DNA of 15,830 bases from Pelotomaculum sp. (GTDB lineage: Bacteria; Bacillota; Desulfotomaculia; Desulfotomaculales; Pelotomaculaceae), in contig DNIT01000093.1 of NCBI GenBank assembly GCA_003489345.1, positions 19,688 to 35,517 of the forward strand, read 5' to 3'. Below the pieces are notes generated by a model. The model was not told the origin of the DNA. It was given only the letters and a program-made list of their open reading frames with translations, and ran no database searches. This document shows positions 7,067-13,193 of the stretch, piece after piece; the first letter of the stretch is position 1, and each line of letters starts with the position of its first letter. The position numbers were made by a program, and so were the translations under genes.

Positions 7067-7906
7067 ATGATTAAACTAAACGATGTGGAGCTTGAATTTG
7101 AAACATATCCTAATGGGGAAACTAAAGTTAATGGTAAACAAATACATAATAATATGAAACAAGGCATTAATAGAATTGCTTTTAAATATGAGAATGACGA
7201 GGATCTAATTAAATTGTTGTTTGTCAAAAGTTACCTGAATGAATACAAGCAGTTAACTTCTCTTCTGATTTATTATATGCCCTATAGCAGGATGGATAGA
7301 ATTGAGAACAGGTCGGTATTTACTTTAAAATATGTTTGTAATTTGATCAACTCTTTGGGATTTTCTAGTGTTGATGTGGTGGAACCACATTCAGATGTTA
7401 CCCCGGCATTGCTGGATAGGTGCACATCGGTTTATCCTACTATTAATTTACTTGGACAGGTAATGATTGAAACAGGCTTTGATGTAAATAAAGATTTCAT
7501 CTTTTTGCCTGATGCAGGAGCATCAAAACGCTATAGTAAGGAATTAGATTTGCATCAATTAGTAGGCTATAAAAAACGTGATTTTGATACAGGTGAAATA
7601 ACACAGCTTGAAGTGATGGGTGATATCCAAGAAAAAGACTTTAAAACTATTATAATTGATGATCTTTGTAGCTATGGCGGAACATTTATACGGAGTGCCA
7701 AGAAATTAAAGGATCTTGGCGCTTCAGAGATTTATTTGCTTGTGGCTCATTGTGAAGAATCGATATTTAAAGGAGAAATATTTAATAGTGGATTGGTAGC
7801 AAAGGTTTTTACTACAAATTCAATAATCCGAAATTCTTCTGTGAGTGAGTTTTATAAGGAAAAGATAAAAATATATGAGATAGAAGAGAGTATTTGTAAT
7901 AAATAA
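7067..7906 (+). CDS. Phage-type ribose-phosphate pyrophosphokinase-like protein
   Basis: This 279-residue protein has the two-domain type I phosphoribosyltransferase architecture of PRPP synthetase, which moves pyrophosphate from ATP to ribose 5-phosphate. YSRMDR (73-78) corresponds to YARQDR of bacterial Prs and VEPHSD (105-110) to the VDLH metal/ATP region. FLPDAG (146-151) corresponds to SPDIGG, the YKKRDFDTGE flexible loop (168-177) carries the expected Lys/Arg, and IIIDDLCSYGGTF (195-207) is the PRPP-binding loop. It is shorter than housekeeping Prs (about 315 aa). Its N-terminus, with FETYPNGE, resembles the short Prs proteins of phages and NAD-salvage cassettes. AAGGAG (7054-7059), 7 nt upstream, selects ATG 7067 over a TTG at 7061. 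The gene is markedly AT-rich beside its neighbours and adjoins a transposase remnant, which suggests horizontal origin. No nicotinamide phosphoribosyltransferase partner is visible, so the exact acceptor (ribose-5-P or ADP-ribose) is open. Confidence 0.78.
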   Translation: MIKLNDVELEFETYPNGETKVNGKQIHNNMKQGINRIAFKYENDEDLIKLLFVKSYLNEYKQLTSLLIYYMPYSRMDRIENRSVFTLKYVCNLINSLGFSSVDVVEPHSDVTPALLDRCTSVYPTINLLGQVMIETGFDVNKDFIFLPDAGASKRYSKELDLHQLVGYKKRDFDTGEITQLEVMGDIQEKDFKTIIIDDLCSYGGTFIRSAKKLKDLGASEIYLLVAHCEESIFKGEIFNSGLVAKVFTTNSIIRNSSVSEFYKEKIKIYEIEESICNK

Positions 7907-7951
7907 TCCAAAAAAACATTGCTGTTGAAAAAATGTAAATACTAGTGCCGT

Positions 7952-8310
7952 TTTTCTAATAAATATACTAAGCGGATTGATGTGAGTAATGCTATGTATG
8001 CTAGAACGAAAACTTTTACTAATAAAGATGGTTCTAAAAGGACCTACATACAAATTGTCGAGTCTGTTAGGGATGATGATAAGGTGGTGCGCCAGAGAGT
8101 CCTTTTAAATTTAGGCCGCATTGAGGAGCTCCAGGAAGGCGCCCTCGACCGTCTGATCGCAAGCCTGGCCAAGTTTTCCAAGAAAAAATGGCTAGTAGAG
8201 CAGGAATAGTGAATATCGTCACTAATAGAAATCCCAGATAGCAAATTACTTGAAGTCCAACAGAATTTTCCCAAGGCGCAGATTTTTATTGTGTAATATT
8301 TTCTAATAAA
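7952..8310. repeat. 12-bp direct repeats flanking the transposase remnant
   Basis: TTTTCTAATAAA occurs at 7952-7963 and again at 8299-8310, and similarity continues a few bases further (ATATAC against CATAAC). The copies bracket the transposase fragment at 7982-8209. They could be a target duplication left by a deleted insertion sequence, since IS1634 itself is known for long and variable duplications. They could also be chance in AT-rich DNA. Confidence 0.35.
7982..8209 (+). pseudogene. Truncated IS1634-family transposase, N-terminal stub
   Basis: A 75-codon frame from GTG 7982 (ATG 7994 is an alternative) resembles the first 65 residues of IS1634/IS4-superfamily transposases: MYARTKTFTNKDGSKRTYIQ, VESVR, then RQRVLLNLGRIEEL and a helical segment ending LAKFSKKK. 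Complete family members exceed 450 residues and carry the DDE catalytic core, which is absent here; the frame ends at TAG 8207-8209 and no continuation is recognisable in the next 150 nt. Base composition changes within the fragment, AT-rich to about 8080 and GC-rich afterwards. It is most likely a decayed insertion sequence. A domesticated small DNA-binding protein is a less likely alternative. Confidence 0.65.
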
Positions 8311-8323
8311 CATAACACAATAA
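8286..8323. promoter_or_regulatory. Inverted repeat upstream of the cation transporter
   Basis: TTATTGTGT (8286-8294) and ACACAATAA (8315-8323) are perfect 9-bp complements separated by 20 nt, with a few more pairs possible inside. The repeat lies 35 nt before the transporter start and contains one of the 12-bp direct repeats. It could be an operator, an RNA hairpin, or an end of a small mobile element. Confidence 0.35.
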
Positions 8324-8358
8324 TGGGGACGTCTTTTCTATAAAAGGGGAGTCCTCTC

Positions 8359-9315
8359 TTGGGAGAATCGGTTAAAGCAATCTGGGCGGCCCTGGTCGTT
8401 AATATTATAATTTGCTTGGTGAAATTAGCTGCGGCGCTGATTACCGGGAGTTCGGCCATGCTGGCAGAGTCTTTTCACTCTCTGGCCGACAGCGGCAATC
8501 AGCTGCTTCTTTTAATAGGCCAGCGCCTGAGCATGCGCCCCCCGGACGTCCAGCATCCTTTTGGTTATGGCAAGGAGCGTTTTTTTTGGGCCTTTGTGGT
8601 GGCAATCTCCATGTTTGCAGTGGGAGCTACCTTTTCTGTTTATGAGGGTGTGAAGGGGTTTCTTCAGCCGCACCGAATTACAAACCCAACCATAAATTAC
8701 ATTATACTGGGACTGGGCATATTCCTGGAAAGTATAGCTTTGCGCATTGCCTACAAGCAGTTTTCGGCTATGCGTAAGTTTGGTATCTGGCGTTCGCTCT
8801 GTGAGGCCAAGGACCCGGCCTTGCTTACAGTCATTTTTGAGGATTCCGCCGCCATGGTGGGAATTGTACTTGCTTTACTGGGGATTTTTTTAACCCAGAT
8901 CACAGGGAATGCCTTCTATGATTCCGCCGCCTCGGTGGTAATCGGTCTGATGCTGGCGGGCATTGCGTTTTTCCTGGCGAGGGAGTCCAAGGACCTCCTA
9001 ATTGGCGAAAGTGCCTGCGAAGCGGACCGGAGCAAGATCTTGACGGCTGTGCACAGCATCCCGGAAGTTTCAGAGTGCATGGAGTTGTTGACGATGCACA
9101 TCAGCCCCGAAGAAATTCTGGTTAATATCAATGTGCATTTTGTAGACGGGCTGGAAACCGACCAGATCGAGCAGGCCATAGACAGCATTGAAAGGAGCAT
9201 CAAAACTGCAGTACCGGCAGTGGGCCGCATTTTTATCGAGGCGGATACCGTATTGCGGCCAAAGCGGCAGGGAGGATCCGTTGGGCAGCCTGATTACGCC
9301 GCGACTGATTCGTGA
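8359..9315 (+). CDS. Cation diffusion facilitator, ZnT9 (SLC30A9)-like clade
   Basis: A 318-residue inner-membrane metal/proton antiporter with six predicted helices and a C-terminal cytoplasmic domain from about 210. Helix 2 has the HSLAD metal motif (H40, D44), followed by the HPFGYGKERFFW loop (66-77). Instead of the usual HxxxD or DxxxD in helix 5 it has FEDSAAMVG (160-168) after CEAKDPALL. That pattern resembles human ZnT9 (ESRDPS...LLEDTAAVLG) from memory, as does ITGNAFYDSAAS (181-192). TTG 8359 is chosen because GGGGAG (8346-8351) lies 7 nt upstream. The likely substrate is Zn2+ or another divalent metal, exported or moved between compartments, but this clade is poorly defined in bacteria. 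No metal regulator gene is adjacent; an inverted repeat upstream is a possible control site. Confidence 0.87.
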   Translation: MGESVKAIWAALVVNIIICLVKLAAALITGSSAMLAESFHSLADSGNQLLLLIGQRLSMRPPDVQHPFGYGKERFFWAFVVAISMFAVGATFSVYEGVKGFLQPHRITNPTINYIILGLGIFLESIALRIAYKQFSAMRKFGIWRSLCEAKDPALLTVIFEDSAAMVGIVLALLGIFLTQITGNAFYDSAASVVIGLMLAGIAFFLARESKDLLIGESACEADRSKILTAVHSIPEVSECMELLTMHISPEEILVNINVHFVDGLETDQIEQAIDSIERSIKTAVPAVGRIFIEADTVLRPKRQGGSVGQPDYAATDS

Positions 9316-9384
9316 GGGAGCGGTCAGAGCCGGCGCCCAATTCCTCGTCTTCATCCTGTCCTCCAGATTTGTTTAAAAGTGACT

Positions 9385-9540
9385 TCAAGGGATGGTCTGG
9401 TCGGGATCCAGGGACAAAGGTTCCTGGAAATCACAGTTCATGTGGGTTACGGCACGGTTCAGTTTGCAGGCCGGAGCATCTTCCTCGTGGCTGTCAAAGG
9501 TATCATAGTGCTGGCAATTAAAACAAGGCCATTGTTCCAT
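9385..9540 (-). CDS. Small four-cysteine (zinc-ribbon-like) protein
   Basis: A 51-codon gene on the minus strand runs from ATG at 9540 to TGA at 9385-9387. GAGGTGAT (9552-9545) stands 4 nt before the ATG, an excellent Shine-Dalgarno. The product begins MEQWPCFNCQHYD and has Cys at 6, 9, 25 and 36, in a CxxC-15-C-10-C arrangement with aromatic residues after each pair. This suggests a single zinc or iron site in a tiny cytoplasmic protein. I do not recognise a named family. The gene lies antisense to the spacer between the transporter and pepF, convergent with the former and divergent from the latter. No terminator is evident after it. The coding call rests on the ribosome binding site and the ordered cysteines. 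Confidence 0.65.
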   Translation of the reverse strand: MEQWPCFNCQHYDTFDSHEEDAPACKLNRAVTHMNCDFQEPLSLDPDQTIP

Positions 9541-9589
9541 TTTTATCACCTCAAAAATAGAATCCCCATCGGGTATAAATTCATACGCC

Positions 9590-9617
9590 TTGAAGAGATT
9601 AAGGTTATATCGATAAT
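9590..9617 (+). promoter_or_regulatory. Candidate promoter for pepF
   Basis: TTGAAG (9590-9595) and GATAAT (9612-9617) are separated by 16 bp and lie 55 nt before the chosen GTG of pepF. The match to the sigma-A consensus is moderate. It also lies in the divergent space upstream of the small minus-strand gene. Confidence 0.4.
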
Positions 9618-9672
9618 GGATGGAAAGTACTATATTGCATTAAAAGATTCAAAACAAACAGGAGGGCTACCA

Positions 9673-11475
9673 GTGGTTATACAAGAAAAAATCCCCACCA
9701 GGGCGGAAGTACCGGAGCAGTATAAATGGCGTTTGGAAGATATTTATGCTTCAGACGCGGAATGGGAGCGGGATTTCCAAAAGCTGCGGATAATGGTCAA
9801 GGAAATCCAGGCTTTTAAAGACCGTCTGGGTGAGTCGCCCGGGATTTTACTGGAAACCTTGCGGGTTGAGGAACGCCTCCAGCAGCTCAATGAAAAGATC
9901 TATGCTTATGCTCGTATGCGGCGGGATGAGGACAATACCAACTCTATTTACCAGGCAATGACCGACCGGGCCGACAGCCTCAGTACCGAGGCGCAGACGG
10001 CAGTGTCATTTATTCTGCCTGAAATATTGGCCCTGCCGGAAGAGACGCTGGCGAGCTTTCGGCGGGCGGAACGCGGCCTGGACCTGTACGAATTTGCTTT
10101 TGAAGAAATTATGCGACAAAAGAACCACACTCTTTCTCCGGCTGAGGAGAGGATCATAGCACAGGCGGGAGAGGTGACGGAGGCTCCGTCCAACATATTT
10201 AAAATGGTCAATAACGCGGACATCACTTTTGAGCCCATTGCGGACGAAAAGGGTGCGCGGGTGGAGGTCACCCACGGCCGCTATACGCGTCTCATGGAAA
10301 GCAGGGACAGGAGGGTGCGCCGCGATGCCTTTACTTCCATGTATAGTTCTTATCATAAGCTTCGCAATACCCTTGCCGCCACGCTTAGCTCCGGTGTGAG
10401 GCGTGATATTTTTTACGCCCGTGTACGTCGGCACCCGTCAGCTTTGCAGGCGTCCCTTTTTGAAGATAACATCCCGCCGCAGGTTTACGATAACCTCATC
10501 GAAACGGTGCGCCGCAATAACGGCGCCATGCACCGTTACGTTGGCCTGCGCCGGAGGAGGCTGGGCCTGGATCAACTGCACATGTATGATCTGTATGTAT
10601 CCCTGGCCGGGGAGGTGGACTGGGATATATCCTATGCGGAGTCTGTGGAAATTATCAAACAGGCGCTGGCGCCTCTGGGAAGCTTTTACGGGGAAATCAT
10701 GGCAGGGGGACTTGCAGCCGGCTGGGTGGATATTTACGAAAACAAGGGCAAGTCAAGCGGCGCTTATTCCTGGGGGCCCTACGGGACCCACCCGTATATC
10801 CTGATGAACTACCAGAATAACCTGAGCAACCTTTTTACCCTGGCTCACGAGCTGGGGCACGCCATGCATTCTTATTTCGCCTTTAATGAACAGCCTTATA
10901 TCTACGCCCATTATAAGATATTCACGGCAGAAGTAGCTTCTACTGTCAACGAGTGCCTGCTCATGGATTACCTGCTCAAGACCGTGACCGACAGGGATAA
11001 AAAGCTCTACCTCCTCAACCACTACCTGGAGCAGTTTCGCGGGACGGTCTTTCGACAGACCATGTTTGCCGAGTTTGAGAAAATCATTCACGCCAGGGTG
11101 GAAGCAGGAGAAGCCCTTACGCCTGACCTGCTGGGTGAGATCTATCACCAGCTTAACCTTGATTATTACGGACCCGGCATAGTTGTCGACCGGGACATAG
11201 ATATGGAATGGGCACGCATTCCGCATTTTTATGAAGCTTTTTACGTTTACAAGTACGCTACCGGGTTTTCTGCGGCGGTTGCCTTAAGCAGACAAATCCT
11301 GACGGAGGGTGAACCGGCGGTGGCTCGCTACCTTGATTTTTTAAGAAGCGGCGGCTCCGGCTACCCGCTAAATCTGCTTAAATTAGCCGGGGTAGACCTT
11401 TCAGCGCCTCTTCCGGTACAGGAGGGACTGGATTTGTTCACCACCCTTCTGGACCAAGTGGAAGCCCTTATGTAA
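9673..11475 (+). CDS. pepF: Oligoendopeptidase F (peptidase family M3B)
   Basis: This 600-residue cytoplasmic zinc metallopeptidase cleaves short peptides. The zinc motif HELGH is at 392-396, with the third ligand E420 in TAEVASTVNE, the spacing expected for family M3. The N-terminal half (about 10-190) is the helical oligopeptidase lid region and the C-terminal half the catalytic domain. VLVDRDIDMEWARIP-type and YATGFSAA segments near the end are typical. The frame stays open back to 9379, but GTG 9673 is preceded by AGGAGGG (9660-9666) at 6 nt, gives the normal family length, and avoids the region antisense to the small cysteine gene. The gene appears to be monocistronic, with its own candidate promoter. 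Its role in peptide turnover is inferred from the family. Confidence 0.92.
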   Translation: MVIQEKIPTRAEVPEQYKWRLEDIYASDAEWERDFQKLRIMVKEIQAFKDRLGESPGILLETLRVEERLQQLNEKIYAYARMRRDEDNTNSIYQAMTDRADSLSTEAQTAVSFILPEILALPEETLASFRRAERGLDLYEFAFEEIMRQKNHTLSPAEERIIAQAGEVTEAPSNIFKMVNNADITFEPIADEKGARVEVTHGRYTRLMESRDRRVRRDAFTSMYSSYHKLRNTLAATLSSGVRRDIFYARVRRHPSALQASLFEDNIPPQVYDNLIETVRRNNGAMHRYVGLRRRRLGLDQLHMYDLYVSLAGEVDWDISYAESVEIIKQALAPLGSFYGEIMAGGLAAGWVDIYENKGKSSGAYSWGPYGTHPYILMNYQNNLSNLFTLAHELGHAMHSYFAFNEQPYIYAHYKIFTAEVASTVNECLLMDYLLKTVTDRDKKLYLLNHYLEQFRGTVFRQTMFAEFEKIIHARVEAGEALTPDLLGEIYHQLNLDYYGPGIVVDRDIDMEWARIPHFYEAFYVYKYATGFSAAVALSRQILTEGEPAVARYLDFLRSGGSGYPLNLLKLAGVDLSAPLPVQEGLDLFTTLLDQVEALM

Positions 11476-11561
11476 ATTCTCTTTTGTCCATGCATCGACT
11501 GGGCGTCCCGGATTGGCAACCCGTGCTAATATACAGGAGTTCGCCGGCATTGGTGTTAACC

Positions 11562-11580
11562 GTATAAGCTTTTCTTATAC
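11562..11580. other. Short hairpin after pepF
   Basis: GTATAAG (11562-11568) and CTTATAC (11574-11580) form a 7-bp stem with a 5-nt loop, 87 nt after the pepF stop and just before the next promoter. No T-run follows, so it is at best a weak terminator or processing site. Confidence 0.3.
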
Positions 11581-11597
11581 AGCAATTCCGTAGCTGG

Positions 11598-11626
11598 TTG
11601 TAAGGCCTGTGTATATTTAATATAAT
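11598..11626 (+). promoter_or_regulatory. Sigma-A promoter for the thiamine-binding protein and holA
   Basis: TTGTAA (11598-11603) and a perfect TATAAT (11621-11626) are spaced 17 bp apart. Transcription would begin near 11633, too close to the ATG at 11636 for a ribosome binding site, which favours the GTG at 11657 as the translation start. Confidence 0.7.
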
Positions 11627-11656
11627 GGAAAGAAAATGCTGCGGGAGTGGATGTGC

Positions 11657-11962
11657 GTGGCAGTCGTTGATGTTACCGTGGTGCCTGTCGGCACGCAGTC
11701 TGCCGGTCTGAGTGAATATGTGGCGGGATGTGTGAAAGTGCTGCAGGAGGCGAAAGGGGTTTCTTACCAGTTGACGCCCATGTCCACCATTATTGAGGGT
11801 GAACTGGGGCTTATTCTGGAACTGGTCCGGGAAATGCACGAACAGCCCTTTTTAAAAGGCGCGGTGCGGGTTGTAACTACCGTGCGCATCGATGACCGAA
11901 GGGACAAAAAGCTGACCATGTCCGGAAAGGTTGCGGCACTGGAGGCCAGGCTTCATGTCTAG
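11657..11962 (+). CDS. MTH1187-family thiamine-binding protein
   Basis: A 101-residue protein of the MTH1187/YkoF-like (former DUF77) family, a ferredoxin-like fold that forms multimers. Members have been shown or proposed to bind thiamine. VVDVTVVPVGT at the start, the SAGLSEYVAGCVKVLQ helix, the YQLTPMSTIIEGEL strand-turn and the closing VRVVTTVRIDDRRDK are the family pattern. GTG 11657 is chosen for GGGAG (11643-11647), 9 nt upstream, and because the transcript probably starts near 11633; ATG 11636 or 11651 would add 7 or 2 residues. Its last 8 bases overlap the holA start, so the two are likely translationally coupled. No thiamine pathway gene or TPP riboswitch is visible nearby, so its cellular task is unclear. 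Confidence 0.82.
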   Translation: MAVVDVTVVPVGTQSAGLSEYVAGCVKVLQEAKGVSYQLTPMSTIIEGELGLILELVREMHEQPFLKGAVRVVTTVRIDDRRDKKLTMSGKVAALEARLHV

Positions 11963-13031
11963 GGGCGCGGTGAACCCGTTTATAGCGTTCGACGCCGACT
12001 TGAAACGGGGGGTTGTTGCACCGGTTTACCTGTTTTACGGTGAAGAAACCTATCTTCGCGATCTTGCTCTGGCGCGTTTAAAACAATATTTCGAGCAGTG
12101 CGGCCAGACCGGACTGGATGTTGACCTGATTGAGGGAGAGGCGACGGAGCCGGCGGAAGTTGCGGCCCGGGCTGAAACACTCCCTTTTTTTGCTGCCAGG
12201 CGGTTGGTTGTGGTCAAAAACCCTTCCTTCTTCAAGGTGTCCAAGCGGGGGAATGAAGCCGATGAGAGAGAGGGCACCAAGCCTTCCGACCGGGAAGCGC
12301 AGCTGCTGCAGTATATTAAAGATCCGTCTCCTTCAACCTGCCTGGTTTTTAGCACCGGGGAGAATGTTGATAAAAGAAAACGGCTCTTTCAGGCCATCAA
12401 AAAATACGGCCGCGAAATGGAATTTGTCTATCTGAGCCCCGGAGACTTGAACCGCTGGGTGGTCAAGCGAGCAGGTCAGGGAGGCAGGAGGTTTGCACCG
12501 GGGGCGGCTAACGCCCTGCTGAACGCAGCAGGGCCATCCCTGCAGGCGCTTTCCCTGGAAATTGAAAAACTGATTCATTACACGGCCGGGCGTGAAGTGA
12601 TCACAACAGAGGAAGTACACCTGATGTGTCCGCCCAGGCTGGAGGAAAATATCTTTGCGGTGGTGGACGCGGTAGGAAGCAGGCGCTGCCGGGAAGCCTT
12701 GGCCGGCATTAAGGATATGCTGGCGGCAAAGGAGCCTCCGCTCAAGATACTATCGATGATTGCCAGGCAGTTTCGCATTCTTTTAATGGTATTTGATTTG
12801 AACGAAAGGGGTTGTCCGGCCAGAGAGATTCCTGAGAGGCTTGGAATTCACCCCTTTGCAGCCCAAAAGGCGGCGGCCCAGAGCAGGAATTTCAGCAAAC
12901 CCCTCTTAACCGGCGCCCTGGCAGCGCTTTCGGAACTGGATGTGGGGGTAAAGACAGGGAAAATAGAGTTTTACCCGGCCATGGAGACCTTCCTGCTCAC
13001 CCTCAGCGGTGGCAGGAGAAAGAGCGGCTAA
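11955..13031 (+). CDS. holA: DNA polymerase III subunit delta
   Basis: A 358-residue clamp-loader subunit that opens the beta sliding clamp. The N-terminal PVYLFYGEETYLRD (23-36) is the hallmark of delta, followed by a degenerate AAA+ domain with LVVVKNPSFF and CLVFSTGENVDKRKRLF. A helical linker carries LEIEKLIHYTAGREVIT and the C-terminal collar domain carries LKILSMIARQFRILL. ATG 11955 has GGAGG (11941-11945) 9 nt upstream and overlaps the end of the preceding gene (ATGTCTAG). A frame extension back to 11931 has no ribosome binding site. An insert rich in charged residues (about 92-112, EADEREGTKPSDREAQ) sits within the first domain. Proximity to rpsT and a sporulation gene matches the usual Firmicute neighbourhood of holA. 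Confidence 0.95.
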   Translation: MSRGAVNPFIAFDADLKRGVVAPVYLFYGEETYLRDLALARLKQYFEQCGQTGLDVDLIEGEATEPAEVAARAETLPFFAARRLVVVKNPSFFKVSKRGNEADEREGTKPSDREAQLLQYIKDPSPSTCLVFSTGENVDKRKRLFQAIKKYGREMEFVYLSPGDLNRWVVKRAGQGGRRFAPGAANALLNAAGPSLQALSLEIEKLIHYTAGREVITTEEVHLMCPPRLEENIFAVVDAVGSRRCREALAGIKDMLAAKEPPLKILSMIARQFRILLMVFDLNERGCPAREIPERLGIHPFAAQKAAAQSRNFSKPLLTGALAALSELDVGVKTGKIEFYPAMETFLLTLSGGRRKSG

Positions 13032-13053
13032 CTGCAAGTGGAGTCAGGATAGT

Positions 13054-13138
13054 GTGTACAAACCAGAAGACCATCCCTTTGCAGACGCTGTACACCCGCA
13101 TCAAGACAAATCTTGGAGCCGGTTTTTTAATGCGGGTG
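13054..13138 (+). ncRNA. Structured leader before the NCS2 permease (candidate cis-regulatory RNA)
   Basis: Two long inverted repeats share bases. Stem A pairs GTGTACA (13054-13060) with TGTACAC (13089-13095). Stem B pairs CACCCGCAT (13093-13101) with ATGCGGGTG (13130-13138) and encloses a CAAGA/TCTTG hairpin (13102-13115) and a T-run (13123-13128). The CAC at 13093-13095 can belong to only one of the two stems, so the folds compete in part. The region is between holA and a nucleobase permease, 55 nt before its start. It does not match the purine, preQ1 or THF riboswitches or PyrR-binding sites as I know them. A short open frame covers the same bases and is listed separately. Confidence 0.35.
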
Positions 13139-13167
13139 CGATTAAACAAGCTATTTTATTTTTTTAA
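13054..13167 (+). CDS. Possible 37-codon leader ORF
   Basis: GTG 13054 opens a 37-codon frame ending at TAA 13165-13167. GGAG (13040-13043) lies 10 nt and AGGA (13046-13049) 4 nt upstream. The product begins MYKPEDHPFADAVHPHQDK (GTG read as Met) and ends AIKQAILFF; it has a mixed, protein-like composition but no recognised family. It fills most of the holA-permease spacer and covers both competing stems, so it may be a regulatory leader peptide, a small protein, or chance. Codon third positions are not clearly GC-rich, unlike the flanking genes, which lowers confidence. Confidence 0.3.
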   Translation: MYKPEDHPFADAVHPHQDKSWSRFFNAGAIKQAILFF

Positions 13168-13193
13168 CTCAGGTTTGTTTGGGAGATATTAAA

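Noticed and set aside
9379..9672. N-terminal extension of pepF by 98 codons
   Set aside because: There is no ribosome binding site at 9379, the region is antisense to the small cysteine gene, and GTG 9673 has AGGAGGG at the right distance and gives normal family length.
11468..11839. Minus-strand frame after pepF
   Set aside because: It overlaps a good + promoter and most of the thiamine-binding gene; no ribosome binding site or family pattern.
13054..13138. Known purine riboswitch or PyrR site upstream of the permease
   Set aside because: The conserved three-way-junction bases of purine riboswitches and the PyrR-binding motif are not seen.
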